NCBI GenBank assembly: GCA_022225965.2
Contig: JAKJXP020000012.1
Span: forward strand, 62,001-126,000
Direction of reading: 5' to 3'
DNA length: 64,000 nucleotides
Source of the DNA: Diatrype stigma
Lineage: Eukaryota; Ascomycota; Sordariomycetes; Xylariales; Diatrypaceae
Shown here: positions 22,699 through 33,812 of the stretch, piece after piece
Numbering within the stretch: position 1 is the first letter of the stretch
Layout: every line of letters begins with the position of its first letter
Notes under the pieces: model-generated
What the model was told of the DNA's origin: nothing
Databases searched by the model: none
The model's input: the letters and a program-made list of their open reading frames with translations, nothing else
Position numbers and translations under genes: made by a program

Positions 22699-25600
22699 AT
22701 GGATCATGATAGCAGGCGTCCCGCCACGGCCATTGCCACGGCTGTTCACAACAAGTCCAGTGGCATCCCGAGGCCTTCGACAACCTCGTCATCGCGTCTC
22801 CCTGTCCCACAGCCTCGATCCTCCCTCATAGCTACAACACCATCCTCATCCCAGTCAGCTACTCTGCCCCCCCGACGCTTACGACCTACGCCATCCCGCG
22901 ACCAGCTCGCACCGAACACGGTCACGCCTGGGACCGTAACGACACGGGGAACCGCTACAAGGAAGCGAGTACCACCCCCTGTGAGCTCCCAAGCCGCCCT
23001 TCATGACGTGCAGCCCAGAAACAGAAATAGGAGCATATCGCGTGACACTTTACGAACCCCGAGGAAAAGTTCCATTTCCAGTCCCGAGTCCCAGACCAAC
23101 GCTGCGGCCACTACCACTACTGCCGACCCCCAAGTCTTCAAGCAACCCCCAGTACCTAGACTTCGGCCGGGAAGACAACCGTCTGGTCAATCTGCGCAAC
23201 CAGCGGGGCAATCTTTAGTACAAGGGGATAATGGGTCTAATGCCAACGATTTCGACCATGACAATGACGAGCAGCCTTTCGGATATGACCTCGATTCGTC
23301 CACAACGGTCTCCCAACCCTCCCTTTCCGAGAGAACTATCGAGACGCTTTCAGCTTTGCCCTCCTCCCCGGCATTTAAACGACGTGCTAGCAATTTCTTC
23401 GACGGCGATGCCTCTAGGCGACCTCAGTCTCAGTCACGGTCTCGGTCGAGGCCAAGCAGCCGGGACTCGAGATCTGTCTCCAGGCCTGGGTCAAGCTATC
23501 GTTCCGATGACCCGAACGCAACTATACGAAGCCGTCCTGGCTCTAGTTTGGGCCAAAATAATACCAACCCTTTCATTGCCTCCACTCACGTGCCTAGGGT
23601 TCCGCCCTTGCCTACAGTGCATAGCACTCCAACGCGACCTATCTCGACATCGACGCCGACATTAGTGACGCCGCGCTCGTCTCTAGTCAAGATGCCCTCA
23701 CGACCTTCTCTATCGGCTACAATGGGACCTGGATCTCCTCGTATCTCTCAGCCTGAGATCAAGAATGGGTCGAAGTCTCTGGCCGTTCGTCCGCTCCAGT
23801 CACGAACCTCAGCAAATGGGCTCTTCAGGCCGTCGACTGGGGGACGTACTTCTCCGGAGCACACCCGCTCTCGCCCACCACGCAAAAATTCATTTGCGTC
23901 AGCTAATTCCAGTGGTGAGGACCGGAACCCATCAAGCGCTTCGACTGCCTCGACAGCAGTCACTGTTGATTCCGCTGAAGATGTATCCGCCTCTACAAGT
24001 CGGAAGTCGTCTTCAGCGTTACGGGCACAAATCGCCAAAGCGAAGGCTGCGAAGCGCGCCGCTTCTACACAGCCGTCTCGGGCAGCGGCGGTTACGACGA
24101 TTGCGGATGCCCCTGAGATACCCGTGGTCCCCACCGACCCAACGTTTGACTTTGATCTGCTTGACGACCCTTTTGGCCAGAAGAAGTTCGAAAGCTCCAA
24201 TCGCAAAGTCATGCAGTCACGTGTTGAGACCGCCCGCACCACTGGGAGGCTCAACATATCTGCTATGGGGTTGAAGGAGATTCCAGACGTTGTGCTGAAG
24301 ATGTACGACCTCGAGTCTATTGGCAGAAGCGATGGCGCCTGGGCCGAGAGCGTGGATCTCGCGAGATTCGTGGCGGCAGACAACGAACTCGAAATGATCG
24401 AAGATGCTATCTTCCCTGACACCGACCCAAGTGATTTGATAGATGATGACGATGACGATGGTAACGGTCATCAGTTTGCCGGGCTTGAGTTCCTTGACCT
24501 TCATAATAACTCTCTCATTGCCTTGCCTATGGGTCTCCGGCGTCTTCATTTCCTCACTTCTTTGAACCTGGTATGCCCTGCCCTTCCCCTCTGCCTTATG
24601 TGTAAGATTAAGGGCGTCCACCTGATACGTTGACTGATAGGCACATAACAAACTTACAAACAACTGCCTCGAAATCATATCCCAGGTAAAACCGTTGAGA
24701 GATCTCAAGCTAGGATACAACCTCCTGTACGGGGCGATGGATGAGTGCTTGAGCAAGCTTGAAAACTTGGAAATCTTGGACATTCAGAATAACAACGTTT
24801 CGGCACTGCCTACGGGGCTCAGGAATATGTCGAGGCTTCGCATTCTGAACCTCAATGAGAACGCCTTTACATCCTTGCCCTTCGAGAGCCTTTCGGAGCT
24901 ACCGGTCACTGACCTGCAAGCCCGCAAAAACGACTTATCCGGCACCTTGATCAGCCACCCTAGCGTTAATTGCCTTTCTCACTTGCAGACGCTCGATGTT
25001 GCAAACAACCGCTTGACGTCACTACTACCTACAGCGCAGCCGCTTAATTTGCCCTCACTTCACCAGCTGAGTGTGTCAATGAACCGGCTTCAGTCCCTCC
25101 CCAATATGTCATCTTGTACCCGTTTGCTCACCATCGCAGCTGACGAAAACAGTATCGCAGCCTTTCCCGAAGGCCTGGCGGACTTGGGTATCCGCAGCAT
25201 TGACCTTGGAAGCAATGACATTCGTATACTGCCACCAGAAATTGCCCGGATGAATAACCTAACTATGCTTCGAATCAGTGGTAACCCGCTCAGGGAGAAG
25301 AAGTTTTCGTCGCTTACCACAGAAACGTTGAAGACAACATTGGCGGCGAGACTACAGCCTCCAGAGACCGATGATACACCAGATATGGAGCAGTCCGGAT
25401 CTGGATTCGACGAACCAGGCTCTATCGGTGGAAGCAAACCCGCGACTGCCGGATATGAGGATGCTGGCGGTAGTCGTTCCGACCGCGATGACCTCGCTAC
25501 ACCACCGACATCGGCTTCTCATTCGCCAGGGAGGACGCGGATGCGGGCGTCGACAGCGAGCTTACAAAACTGGCCAATCAAGACTGGTGGTGTACTCGAC

Positions 25601-26281
25601 CGATCCAACACACAGTCTTCGTCGCTCCATCCCGTGGTCTGCTCTCGGATGGCGGCGGATCACGACATCCGCGAAGTGCGGCTTGAACATAACACGTTCA
25701 CAATCATCCCAGAGTCGCTTTCGTTCTTTGGAGATACGCTCACGAGGCTCTGCATGTCACATAATCAACTGGTGGGCGAAAACTTTTTTACCGGGGATGA
25801 GCTGGACCTGACAGCGCTCAAAGAGCTGAATCTCTCGTCGAACCGGATCACGAGCTTGGTTCCATTGACGTCCCGACTTCGGGCGCCCAATCTCGAGAAA
25901 TTAGATGTCTCATTGAACAGAGTTGTCACGCTCCCCGTGCTACGGGAGTTCTTCCCAAGTCTCACGGTACTGGTGGCATTTGATAACCACCTAGAGCAGC
26001 TAGATTTTGAATCAATTGATGGAATGAAATCGGTGGATGTGAGCAACAATGACATCACATATCTCAACCCCCGGATCGGGCTGCTGGGCGGCAGTGGCGG
26101 CCTCGAGAAGTTAGATGTGAAGGGCAACCGGTTCAGAGTGCCGAGATGGTCCGTGATAGAACGCGGCACGGAGGCAACTCTGCGTTGGCTCCGGGGGCGA
26201 GTGCCGGTAGCGGAGGTGGCTGAATGGAGAGCCAAGGCCGGTGAGGCCGAGGAGGATGAGAACTTCAACGAATTCGATTAA
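22699..26281 (+). CDS. Leucine-rich-repeat protein, LRRC40/SHOC2-like
   Basis: Two exons: 22699-24570 and 24641-26281. The 70-bp intron (gtatgc...gatag) is placed because splicing restores an LRR across the junction (TSLNL|AHNKL). The product is 1,170 residues. Residues 1 to about 480 are Ser/Pro/Arg-rich and probably disordered, with a basic-alanine stretch (RAQIAKAKAAKRAA) at about 440. LRRs of the LxxLxLxxNxL type fill about 520-850. A disordered Ser/Asp-rich spacer follows, then more LRRs to about 1130. The arrangement resembles fungal LRRC40/soc-2-like proteins, thought to be scaffolds. No enzymatic domain is present. The start codon is the first in-frame ATG after the AT-rich island. 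The function is inferred from family only. Confidence 0.85.
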
Positions 26282-27435
26282 TCGCTTCATGTTAGCTTGC
26301 AGACTGTTAAGATGGTTGCTATGGCAAGAGAACGGCGACTGGGTGTTTTGGTTACGATTTGTGTTTTTTTTTTTTTTTTGGAGTGGTTTTTTGTAATGGA
26401 ATATAGAGATAGTTAGTTGCCCTCACTTTCTCGCGGAAGGCCACGTCTGATGACGGTGACGGTTCGGAAGGGCTCGGGCGGTATGCAGGCCGGTATGAGG
26501 GATATGTATTAACTACTTGGGTACAGTATGAAATAGCTGGGCCATATAACTTAGAACCATAACTAAAACTAGGATAGTCGTAATATTTAATTAATAGGAG
26601 TCCGAAGTATTTCGTTCATGAGATTATATCCATTTTCATACGAACAGAGTACCTAGGTATACGACCGAAACATTTCATGCATGATTGATTATATAATAAC
26701 ATAATTGTTTACCTTCATTATGGTGGCTAACAAAACATCGTGATGGATTTTATCTGAGTATGAATTCCATTCGTTCGAACATATCGTTGCGAACAACATC
26801 GATATTGCATGTAAGTATGACAATTTCATTCAGGATGTTATGGTGAGCTTGATATATCAACTAGGAGCTCTTAGCTATTGGCAGCTTGAGTGACCATGCC
26901 GCTATCTGGCCACGCTAGATCTACCTAGGTCATCGGACATTAGATAGGTAGGTACATACATGTAGGGGGATAAGAGGTACATACATACCTACACACTTAT
27001 TCAAGCCCCCAACCTCCATTTTCACCGCCCAGCAACGGAACCCAGCAGCCCAGCAACTCAGCAAGCCCAGTTGCCGAAGACGCCAACAGAAGCACGAAAG
27101 GAGGTACTTCCTGGTCCAGCCACCTAAAGATTGAAGCCTGTACTTCCTTCGTATCACTGCCAAATTACGAGATTGCATACGAAGTACATACCTACCTACC
27201 TACCTACCTAAACCTTCGTCTAGGAGCTGGCGAGATCCACGTAGGTAACCCATCATCTGCCATCTTGTCAATCCAATTCTGTCGGCTCGACACGCCTGAC
27301 AAATTCTTAGCCTCAAAGTAGGTACCTAGCCATCCCGTCCCAGCTTGACAACGGCCACGACTACGATTACGGCCACGGCCACGGCTACGACGAGCACGAA
27401 GACGAACAAGAAGAGGACGGCAGATCCGAACGACC
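26282..27435. other. Intergenic, CCTA/TAGG microsatellites
   Basis: Contains a 15-T run near 26367 and several TAGG/CCTA tetranucleotide runs (about 26940-26990 and 27188-27211). The last 100 bp before the next ATG is a purine-rich leader of repeated cgacgagcacgaag-like units. No gene is evident. Confidence 0.6.
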
Positions 27436-29280
27436 ATGTCGACTGACATAGAGCTGGGCACTATTGCCAAACCTCCCCACTCTCATGTTGATGCCACAGC
27501 CAACACCAATGCTAGCACCAGTGCCAACGTTGACGATGTCGATATGGATCGCTCTGCAGCTTCGTCACAGCAGTCACTGCCCTCAACCGAGGGTCCAGCT
27601 TCGCCCATAGACCCGGATGATTCTCAGTCTCTCCGGGTCATTCCTTCATCTTTGACACCACCGCCGTCATCTCAATTTCCACCCCCACAACAGACCGATA
27701 ACGATGATGGCAACACCCATGCCAGTAACGGCCGTAGCACGCCAGGCCTGCCTCCAGCTTATATCACCTCCCAGCAAGCCGCCATGTTTTCTCCGCCTGC
27801 TACTACTCTGAACAAAACCCGCGAAGCAACCCGCCGTCATGATAGTACTTCCTCGAATCCTCTACCTCATTTCCCTACTAGTCTAATCGCCGCCACTGCT
27901 AGTACATCAGACTATGTCCCCCCAACCGCACACCAACTCTCGAATGCTCCGGCTGACGAGGTTCGTAACATGTTTCATGCCTGCCTAGCCGAGAACGCTA
28001 GGTTGAAGATGGAGACTGCCCATCACAAGCTCCAATACAACCTTCTCAGCATGCAGGCTGATGATGACGCCAAGAGAGCCGCTGTCGAGCACGATATGAC
28101 TCGACGCGAGGTCCAGGCATTGCGTCTTGCTGAGGACTCTCGCCTGGCCCGGCGCGAACTCGATGCTGCTGCCCAGACGAGCCAGGCCAAGTACCTCCAG
28201 CTCAAGGTCTGGTACGATGCCGCTATAGAGGAGAACGATACTTTGCACAAGCGTCTCAAGCTCGCCAAGAAGGTCATACAGCAGAAGGAAGATGAGATCG
28301 TTGGCTTGGTGGACGAGCGGGACATGTTGCTAAACCGCATTCGCGAGAACCGCGAGCATTTCCACATGCTTTGCAGTCCCGGCGGCGTTTTCCACGGCGC
28401 TCTGACACCCAAGACGCCGCCGCCCGTTGCCACACCCCAGCAGCAGTATCGTACAACTCCGCGCCATACGCCAAAGTCCCTTTACAACCGCAATGGCCGC
28501 TACGAGAACGATGCCGACCAGGCTGGCTTCGCTGTGCTACTGCAGGCTCTGAATCACGATAACAACAGTGCACCGTCTACGCCCATCACCACGAGTCGGC
28601 CCGCCCCTCGAATGCCCCCGAAACATACACGTGGTGTTCAATCTTTATCATCCCTGCCGACCACCCCGTCGGCCCGTGCCCGCAGGGGCGAACATCCAGG
28701 TCTGCTCCCCTCGGTGGATCTTGTCCCTCAATCCGAACCGGCGCAGCGTTTCACTGGAAGCAGGGTCGTCTTAGAGACGCCAACCACGCCGGCGAGACGT
28801 AAGAGCCGCGAGAGTACGATCTCAGCTGATGATAACGAAGAGCTCGCCCGCGCCGCGTTAGAGTCCGTAGCAGCCGCCACACAGTCATTCATGTCGCAGG
28901 GCTCGCGAGGATCACGACGTCGCGGCGAGGACGAGGAAGAGGAAGTGCTAGAGAGCCAGGCCAGCCAGGCTGCATCGGAAATGCTGCGCCGCGATCCGCG
29001 GGAAGCCTACTTCGAGGTTGCCAGTTCTGTGGGGTCGCGTGACGGCACTCCAGCGCCGGCAGAGAAAACGGCGAAGCTGCAATCCAAGTTGTTCGCCGGG
29101 GTGAACAAGGCCATTCCGGCATCGGAAAAACGGAAGTTTAGCGGCGGCGCGGCTGACAGTGCAGCCCAGCCCCGAAGAGATGGCATCACGAGTCCTGCCA
29201 AGAAGGCGAGGCATGGAAACGGCAGTGATGATATTCACCAGAGAGTCGGCTTAGGAATCCGGTACAGCCAAGAGGCCTAA
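27436..29280 (+). CDS. Coiled-coil protein of unknown function
   Basis: Single exon, 614 residues, ATG in the context cgaccATG. The N-terminal 170 residues are Ser/Thr/Pro-rich and low-complexity. About 175-310 is a strongly predicted coiled coil (heptads of Leu/Ala with many Glu/Lys/Arg, ending KVIQQKEDEIVGLVDERD). After it come a short motif FHMLCSPGG, clustered TP dipeptides (TPKTPPP, TPRHTPKS, APSTP, TPTTPARR) that would be proline-directed kinase sites, and a basic C-terminus (AKKARHGN) that could be a nuclear signal. I do not recognise the family. The layout suggests a phosphoregulated nuclear or cytoskeletal structural protein, but that is inference. Confidence 0.8.
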   Translation: MSTDIELGTIAKPPHSHVDATANTNASTSANVDDVDMDRSAASSQQSLPSTEGPASPIDPDDSQSLRVIPSSLTPPPSSQFPPPQQTDNDDGNTHASNGRSTPGLPPAYITSQQAAMFSPPATTLNKTREATRRHDSTSSNPLPHFPTSLIAATASTSDYVPPTAHQLSNAPADEVRNMFHACLAENARLKMETAHHKLQYNLLSMQADDDAKRAAVEHDMTRREVQALRLAEDSRLARRELDAAAQTSQAKYLQLKVWYDAAIEENDTLHKRLKLAKKVIQQKEDEIVGLVDERDMLLNRIRENREHFHMLCSPGGVFHGALTPKTPPPVATPQQQYRTTPRHTPKSLYNRNGRYENDADQAGFAVLLQALNHDNNSAPSTPITTSRPAPRMPPKHTRGVQSLSSLPTTPSARARRGEHPGLLPSVDLVPQSEPAQRFTGSRVVLETPTTPARRKSRESTISADDNEELARAALESVAAATQSFMSQGSRGSRRRGEDEEEEVLESQASQAASEMLRRDPREAYFEVASSVGSRDGTPAPAEKTAKLQSKLFAGVNKAIPASEKRKFSGGAADSAAQPRRDGITSPAKKARHGNGSDDIHQRVGLGIRYSQEA

Positions 29281-30549
29281 AGAGGTGCACAATATGCACG
29301 GTCGTCTCTGTGATAGTCTAGGTGGCCACGCCAGACTGTTTATATATCATATACGATGCTCAGCTACGCCACCAGATCTAATTAGTAGCTGCTATGCATG
29401 TTTTGGAAAAGGGGGGTCGGGGTTTTTGCTCGGGTTGTGGAATAGCTGTCATCTTTTCCTACAGTCACGGGCGCGTTTGGCGTCCGAGAGCTCTGATATT
29501 CAAGTTGCTAACAGCTAAGTGAGCTGCTATACTGCTGTTTGATGATGAATATATGATTGCATGACTATATGATTATATGCTCCTTTGCCCAATTCTATTT
29601 TGTTGCTCCAGTTAACTGTACTATAGACCACGAAGTGCAAGTTTCATCCTATGTTCTACAGTTCACCTCGTAATTACAGCGCGTTCTGCTCGGATAAATC
29701 CCTTGGTAGCAAGATGTAGCCCCATAAGGGAGAAAAGGGTCGAGTCCCATTCGAGACTTCCTTGGTATTACTGTCGACTAAGTATAGGGTAGGTCGGCAG
29801 GTCGGCAGGTCGGGTAGCTACCTAGGTACCTGTGGCCCTGGACGTTCGTCTTTGCCGGGATCGGATCCCGGGGAAGGAGACCTCGGGAATGGGGACTGCA
29901 GGAGGGGGGTCGGGGGTTTATTTCACCACCCGCCATTACACCCGGACGCACTAGACTAGGCTACTGTAGGGGCTTCGTAGCTACCTAGGTAGGTAGGTAC
30001 TAGGTATGTAAGTGTGTATGTAGTCGACGACGCTACTTGACGTCCCCATACCACACACCCACACAACCAACTACCGCAACGACCGTATATGTTCGTGAGA
30101 CGGGTGCTCAATACTCCTTGCTACATGTGGCTAGGTACGTAGGTGATACGCTACGTTGTCCGCATTGCATAGTACACATGTTGAGTAGAGGTATGTGTAA
30201 GTAGGTGTTGCCCATTTGCAGTTTTATTTTTTGTTTCTTTCACTTCTTTATAACAGTCCCCAAGCTACTCAAGCGGGCCTGGGAGTATATTGCTGTCCTA
30301 CCTATATATCTATAAGCTGCTACATCGGCGATCATCAGCTTGCTTGTTGCGATAATGAGTTAGTTACCTTACGTGGAAAGCCTTCGATTATCTACTTACT
30401 CAGCTACTTAGCCAGCTAGTATTTCTCTCATTTCTTTACTTGTCCCTCTCCGTTCCGCAACCCGAAGAACATTCCCGGCTACTGCCTCCAGCTGAGCAGA
30501 GAGCCGAACCGTCCGAATCGACCACCCATCCCCTAGCCAGTCAGCCACC
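29281..30549. other. Intergenic with TAGG microsatellites
   Basis: No gene is seen. Short repeats of gtcggcag at about 29790-29812 and taggtaggtaggta at about 29980-30000 are present. CT-rich sequence before 30550 probably forms the promoter and leader of the thiolase gene. Confidence 0.6.
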
Positions 30550-31812
30550 ATGGCCCTCCCCAAAGGCTTATCCGCGGTCCTGGCCAAGGCCCCATCCGAC
30601 ACCGTCATCCTGTCCACGCTACGCACCCCGATATGCCGCAGTAGGAGCGGCCAGCTGAAGGACACCTATCCCGAGGAGCTGCTGTCGGTCGTGCTGCGCG
30701 CCACGCTCGAGGCAAACCCGAGACTGCCGCCGGACCGTATAGAAGACGTAGCCGTCGGCGTAGTGCTGTCTGAGCTGGGCGGCAGCAAGGCCGCCCGCGC
30801 CGCCCTTAACCACGTCGGCTTCTCCTCGTCGGCCACGACCCTGCACACGGTCAACCGCGCCTGCGCCAGCAGCCTGCAGAGCATCGCCGCGATCGCCGCC
30901 CAGATCCGCGTCGGCATGACGAGCGTCGGCATCGCCGCCGGCATGGAGAGCATGACGCGCAACTACGGCAGCCGCGCGATCCCGACGGACCTGTGGCCGG
31001 CGCTGCGCGACAGCACCATCCCGGACGCCACCCGCTGCTTCATGCCCATGGGCCTGACGAGCGAGAACGTGGCGCGGCGCTACGGCGTCACCCGCACCGA
31101 CCAGGACGCCTTCGCCGTCGAATCGCACCGCCGCGCCGCCGACGCCCATATGCACGGCCGCTTCAACGCCGAGATCGTGCCCGTGCGCGCGCGCTTCCAA
31201 CCCGTCGACAAGCTGGGCAACAAGTCCGGCGACGAGAGAGAAGTCGTCGCCACCCGCGACGACGGCATCCGCGTCAACGCCACCCTCGAAGTCTTCGCCA
31301 AGCTCAAGCCCGTCTTTCTGCCCGACGGCGCCAGCACGGCCGGCAACTCGAGCCAGGTCAGCGACGGCGCGGCCGCCACCCTGCTGATGCGGCGGAGCAC
31401 GGCCGTCGAGCTCGGCCTGGGGTCTAGCATCATGGGCAAGTTCGTGGGCGCCACCGTGGCTGGCTGCGCGCCCGACGAGATGGGCGTCGGCCCCGTGCTG
31501 GCCATCCCGCGGCTCCTGAGCCGCTTCGGCCTCGAGAACGCCGACGTAGACCGCTGGGAGATCAACGAGGCGTTCGCCAGCCAGGCCGTCTACTGCGTGC
31601 GCGAGCTCGGGCTGACGCAGGCCTGGGAGCAGGGGAAGGTCAACCCCGACGGTGGCGCCATCGCGCTCGGCCACCCCCTCGGCGCCACCGGCGCCCGCAT
31701 GACGGCCACGTTGATGCACGGCCTGCGCCGGAGCCAAAATGACAAGGTCGGCGTCGTAAGTATGTGTGTGGGCACGGGGATGGGCATGGCGGGCCTCTTT
31801 GTAAGGGAGTGA
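30550..31812 (+). CDS. 3-ketoacyl-CoA thiolase (acetyl-CoA acyltransferase)
   Basis: Single exon, 420 residues, the usual thiolase length, with ATG in a strong context (gccaccATG). Thiolases cleave 3-ketoacyl-CoA with CoA, the last step of beta-oxidation, or condense acyl-CoAs. The nucleophile Cys105 is in NRACASSLQ, Asn339 in NEAFASQ, His375 in GGAIALGHPLGATG, and the acid/base Cys406 in MCVGTGMGMA. All four active-site blocks are intact. Full-length similarity is to the peroxisomal ACAA1/POT1 group. However, no PTS2 (RLx5HL) is visible near the N-terminus, and the C-terminus (FVRE) is not a PTS1, so location is open. The coding DNA is very GC-rich, which creates a long spurious open frame on the other strand. 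Confidence 0.93.
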   Translation: MALPKGLSAVLAKAPSDTVILSTLRTPICRSRSGQLKDTYPEELLSVVLRATLEANPRLPPDRIEDVAVGVVLSELGGSKAARAALNHVGFSSSATTLHTVNRACASSLQSIAAIAAQIRVGMTSVGIAAGMESMTRNYGSRAIPTDLWPALRDSTIPDATRCFMPMGLTSENVARRYGVTRTDQDAFAVESHRRAADAHMHGRFNAEIVPVRARFQPVDKLGNKSGDEREVVATRDDGIRVNATLEVFAKLKPVFLPDGASTAGNSSQVSDGAAATLLMRRSTAVELGLGSSIMGKFVGATVAGCAPDEMGVGPVLAIPRLLSRFGLENADVDRWEINEAFASQAVYCVRELGLTQAWEQGKVNPDGGAIALGHPLGATGARMTATLMHGLRRSQNDKVGVVSMCVGTGMGMAGLFVRE

Positions 31813-32452
31813 TAATGATAATAATAATATCGTTGCCTGCCTACCTAAGTACCTACATACAGGGTAACTACGCAGTGAGACTGCGGGCCCAAGCAAGCAA
31901 CAAGCGAAGTAGCAAGTGTACTGTCCCGTATTCGACAATAGGTTTGTCCTACAGATAGTCAAGTCATCTTGGCGATCCTTGTAAATGGCGGGTCTGGTCT
32001 TTGTTTTATATGTATCTAATGCTGGCATGAATTGTACGCGTGAATGGCTATTATAAAAATGAAGAGCCATATGCTGTGCTCATAGCTAAAAAGCGGTAAA
32101 ACAAAAGCAACTGAAACATTCGCTTGCGGTGATGGATGCCAAGATTTGGTATTCTTTCAACCAAAACAGGACATAGTCCTATATGGTGTCCTGTGACCAC
32201 TGGCTACCAGCCTCCTGGGCCAATCTAATAAATTAGGAACGTCGAAAATACCAAGCAAAATGGAAAACAAAAGCAATATATAAGTCAGGGTCTTCATATT
32301 AAGGCTCAATCGGACACGATCATGTAGGCAGTAAGACACTGTATTGTCCTACGATTGCAATCACATCAGTCGATCCATCAGGTCTCTATTTCTGGAACGT
32401 CCATGGCGAAGGGCATCACAATCCGCCTCCCAAGACAAGCCTGCCGATCTCC
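31813..32452. other. Intergenic
   Basis: Contains CTAC/TACC microsatellite-like sequence just after the thiolase stop and AT-rich sequence further on. No gene or RNA is recognised. Confidence 0.6.
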
Positions 32453-33052
32453 ATGATGCTGATCTTACTACTCAGCGCATCTTTGGTCTGGGTCGCGGTA
32501 TTAACGTTCTTCGTCGTTACAGACTACCGCCTCCTTCTAAAAGTCATCCGGTGGTCCGCCACCATCTACTTGATTGGGCTCGGTCTCATCATTCCCGAGA
32601 TCTTGCGGGTGGGCTTGATCGTCAACGGCCAGGAGGGCCTGCACGGGAACGCCGTCCTCGCCTGGGCGGCATGGTTCAGCCTCACCGTCCTCGCCATCGT
32701 CGACTGGCGCTTCCTGGTACCCGCCAGTGCCGTGCCGATGTGGTTTCTCAGCTCCGCCGAGGCGAGGGTCTTGCTGAACTACGGCCTAGTCCGGCTGGGC
32801 TGGCTCGATGCCTTCTACAGCCCCATCTGGTGGTGGATGATGACGCGACAGGGCGTGCCGGACCTCTGGTCGAAGGCGGACCCGCTCAGGGGGCGCCTGT
32901 TGTCGTCGGTTATAGAGCCTATTCTGGCCTCTGGCACCGGAGCGGTGCAGTCCTTTTCTGGGTTGGTCTTTGCGGCTGGGGAGGGGTTGAAGAAGCTGGT
33001 AACGGGTGGCGGGGGGACTTGGTTCCCGCCGGTGATGTCTCAGCGTGCTTGA
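32453..33052 (+). CDS. Small multi-pass membrane protein, unknown function
   Basis: Single open frame of 199 residues, GC-rich and with coding-like third positions. Three hydrophobic segments are evident at about residues 3-23, 31-52 and 66-88, followed by a Trp-rich stretch (SPIWWWMM) at about 120-128 and an amphipathic Gly/Ser-rich tail. I do not recognise a family. Overlapping open frames in the other phases have no hydrophobic pattern or homology. The start is the first in-frame ATG, and an upstream exon cannot be excluded. Confidence 0.5.
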   Translation: MMLILLLSASLVWVAVLTFFVVTDYRLLLKVIRWSATIYLIGLGLIIPEILRVGLIVNGQEGLHGNAVLAWAAWFSLTVLAIVDWRFLVPASAVPMWFLSSAEARVLLNYGLVRLGWLDAFYSPIWWWMMTRQGVPDLWSKADPLRGRLLSSVIEPILASGTGAVQSFSGLVFAAGEGLKKLVTGGGGTWFPPVMSQRA

Positions 33053-33812
33053 GGGTTGGTTCGTGTCTAGTCGGCAATATTTAGTCGATGTTTGGAGGGC
33101 CAAAAGAAACAATAGATATCACGAGCAAGATGCCCCACGAGCTCGTGTTCATGCGATCTTGCCTGAGATCATGATTCCACGGATCACTATGTTTTTAGGA
33201 TGGCTCAATGGATATGTGTGCTTCGATCGAGGTTGACGGACAGGGAAGGTCTCCTCCGCATTAACGCAAGGAATATATCAAAGGATACGACGACCATGGT
33301 ATCTATGCATTGTCGAGTTACCCCAGGGGTGATAGTATGGGAATCAGCGACATATTACAGTGCTTATCACTGTTCAGCACCTCTCAAGATGGTGATATGA
33401 GGAGAGCCCTGGCAGGCATTATATGGGTGTAATGCTTAAGAACAGACGTGTCTGAGCATACCTAGCTTGCTCCTGGTCACTGTAGTGGTACAAGGATGTC
33501 GACTCAGTTGAGCACCATATAACCCTCTCGATTCCGTCTTTCGAGGCACATCTCTACGCCGGATGCCATGTCTACAGTTGGGTATTGCTTCTCAATGATA
33601 CATAAAAGGACCCGTATCAACATACGGCCTTCATATAACTCTAGTCTAATATACAGCGTCACCTTGTCCCATCTCGACTAGTATGCTTCACCCATTATGT
33701 AGGTAGTTTATGATACGTTGTGATTTGATACAATACAATCTGTCAGGTGTAACTACGCAGGCCAGCTAGAGCTACCGCTGCGCATGCAATGATATCTATG
33801 GAACGAGACTGA
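33053..33812. other. Intergenic
   Basis: No coding signal stronger than chance. Between the convergent membrane-protein gene and the minus-strand gene that ends at 33813. Confidence 0.6.

Noticed and set aside
30619..32070. 483-residue open frame on the minus strand over the thiolase gene
   Set aside because: It arises from GC-rich codons of the thiolase on the other strand; the protein is His/Gly/Ala-biased with no domain, and all catalytic motifs lie in the plus-strand frame.
32344..33084. 246-residue plus-strand frame overlapping the small membrane protein gene
   Set aside because: Arg/Pro/Gly-rich without hydrophobic segments; likely a shadow of the 199-residue frame.
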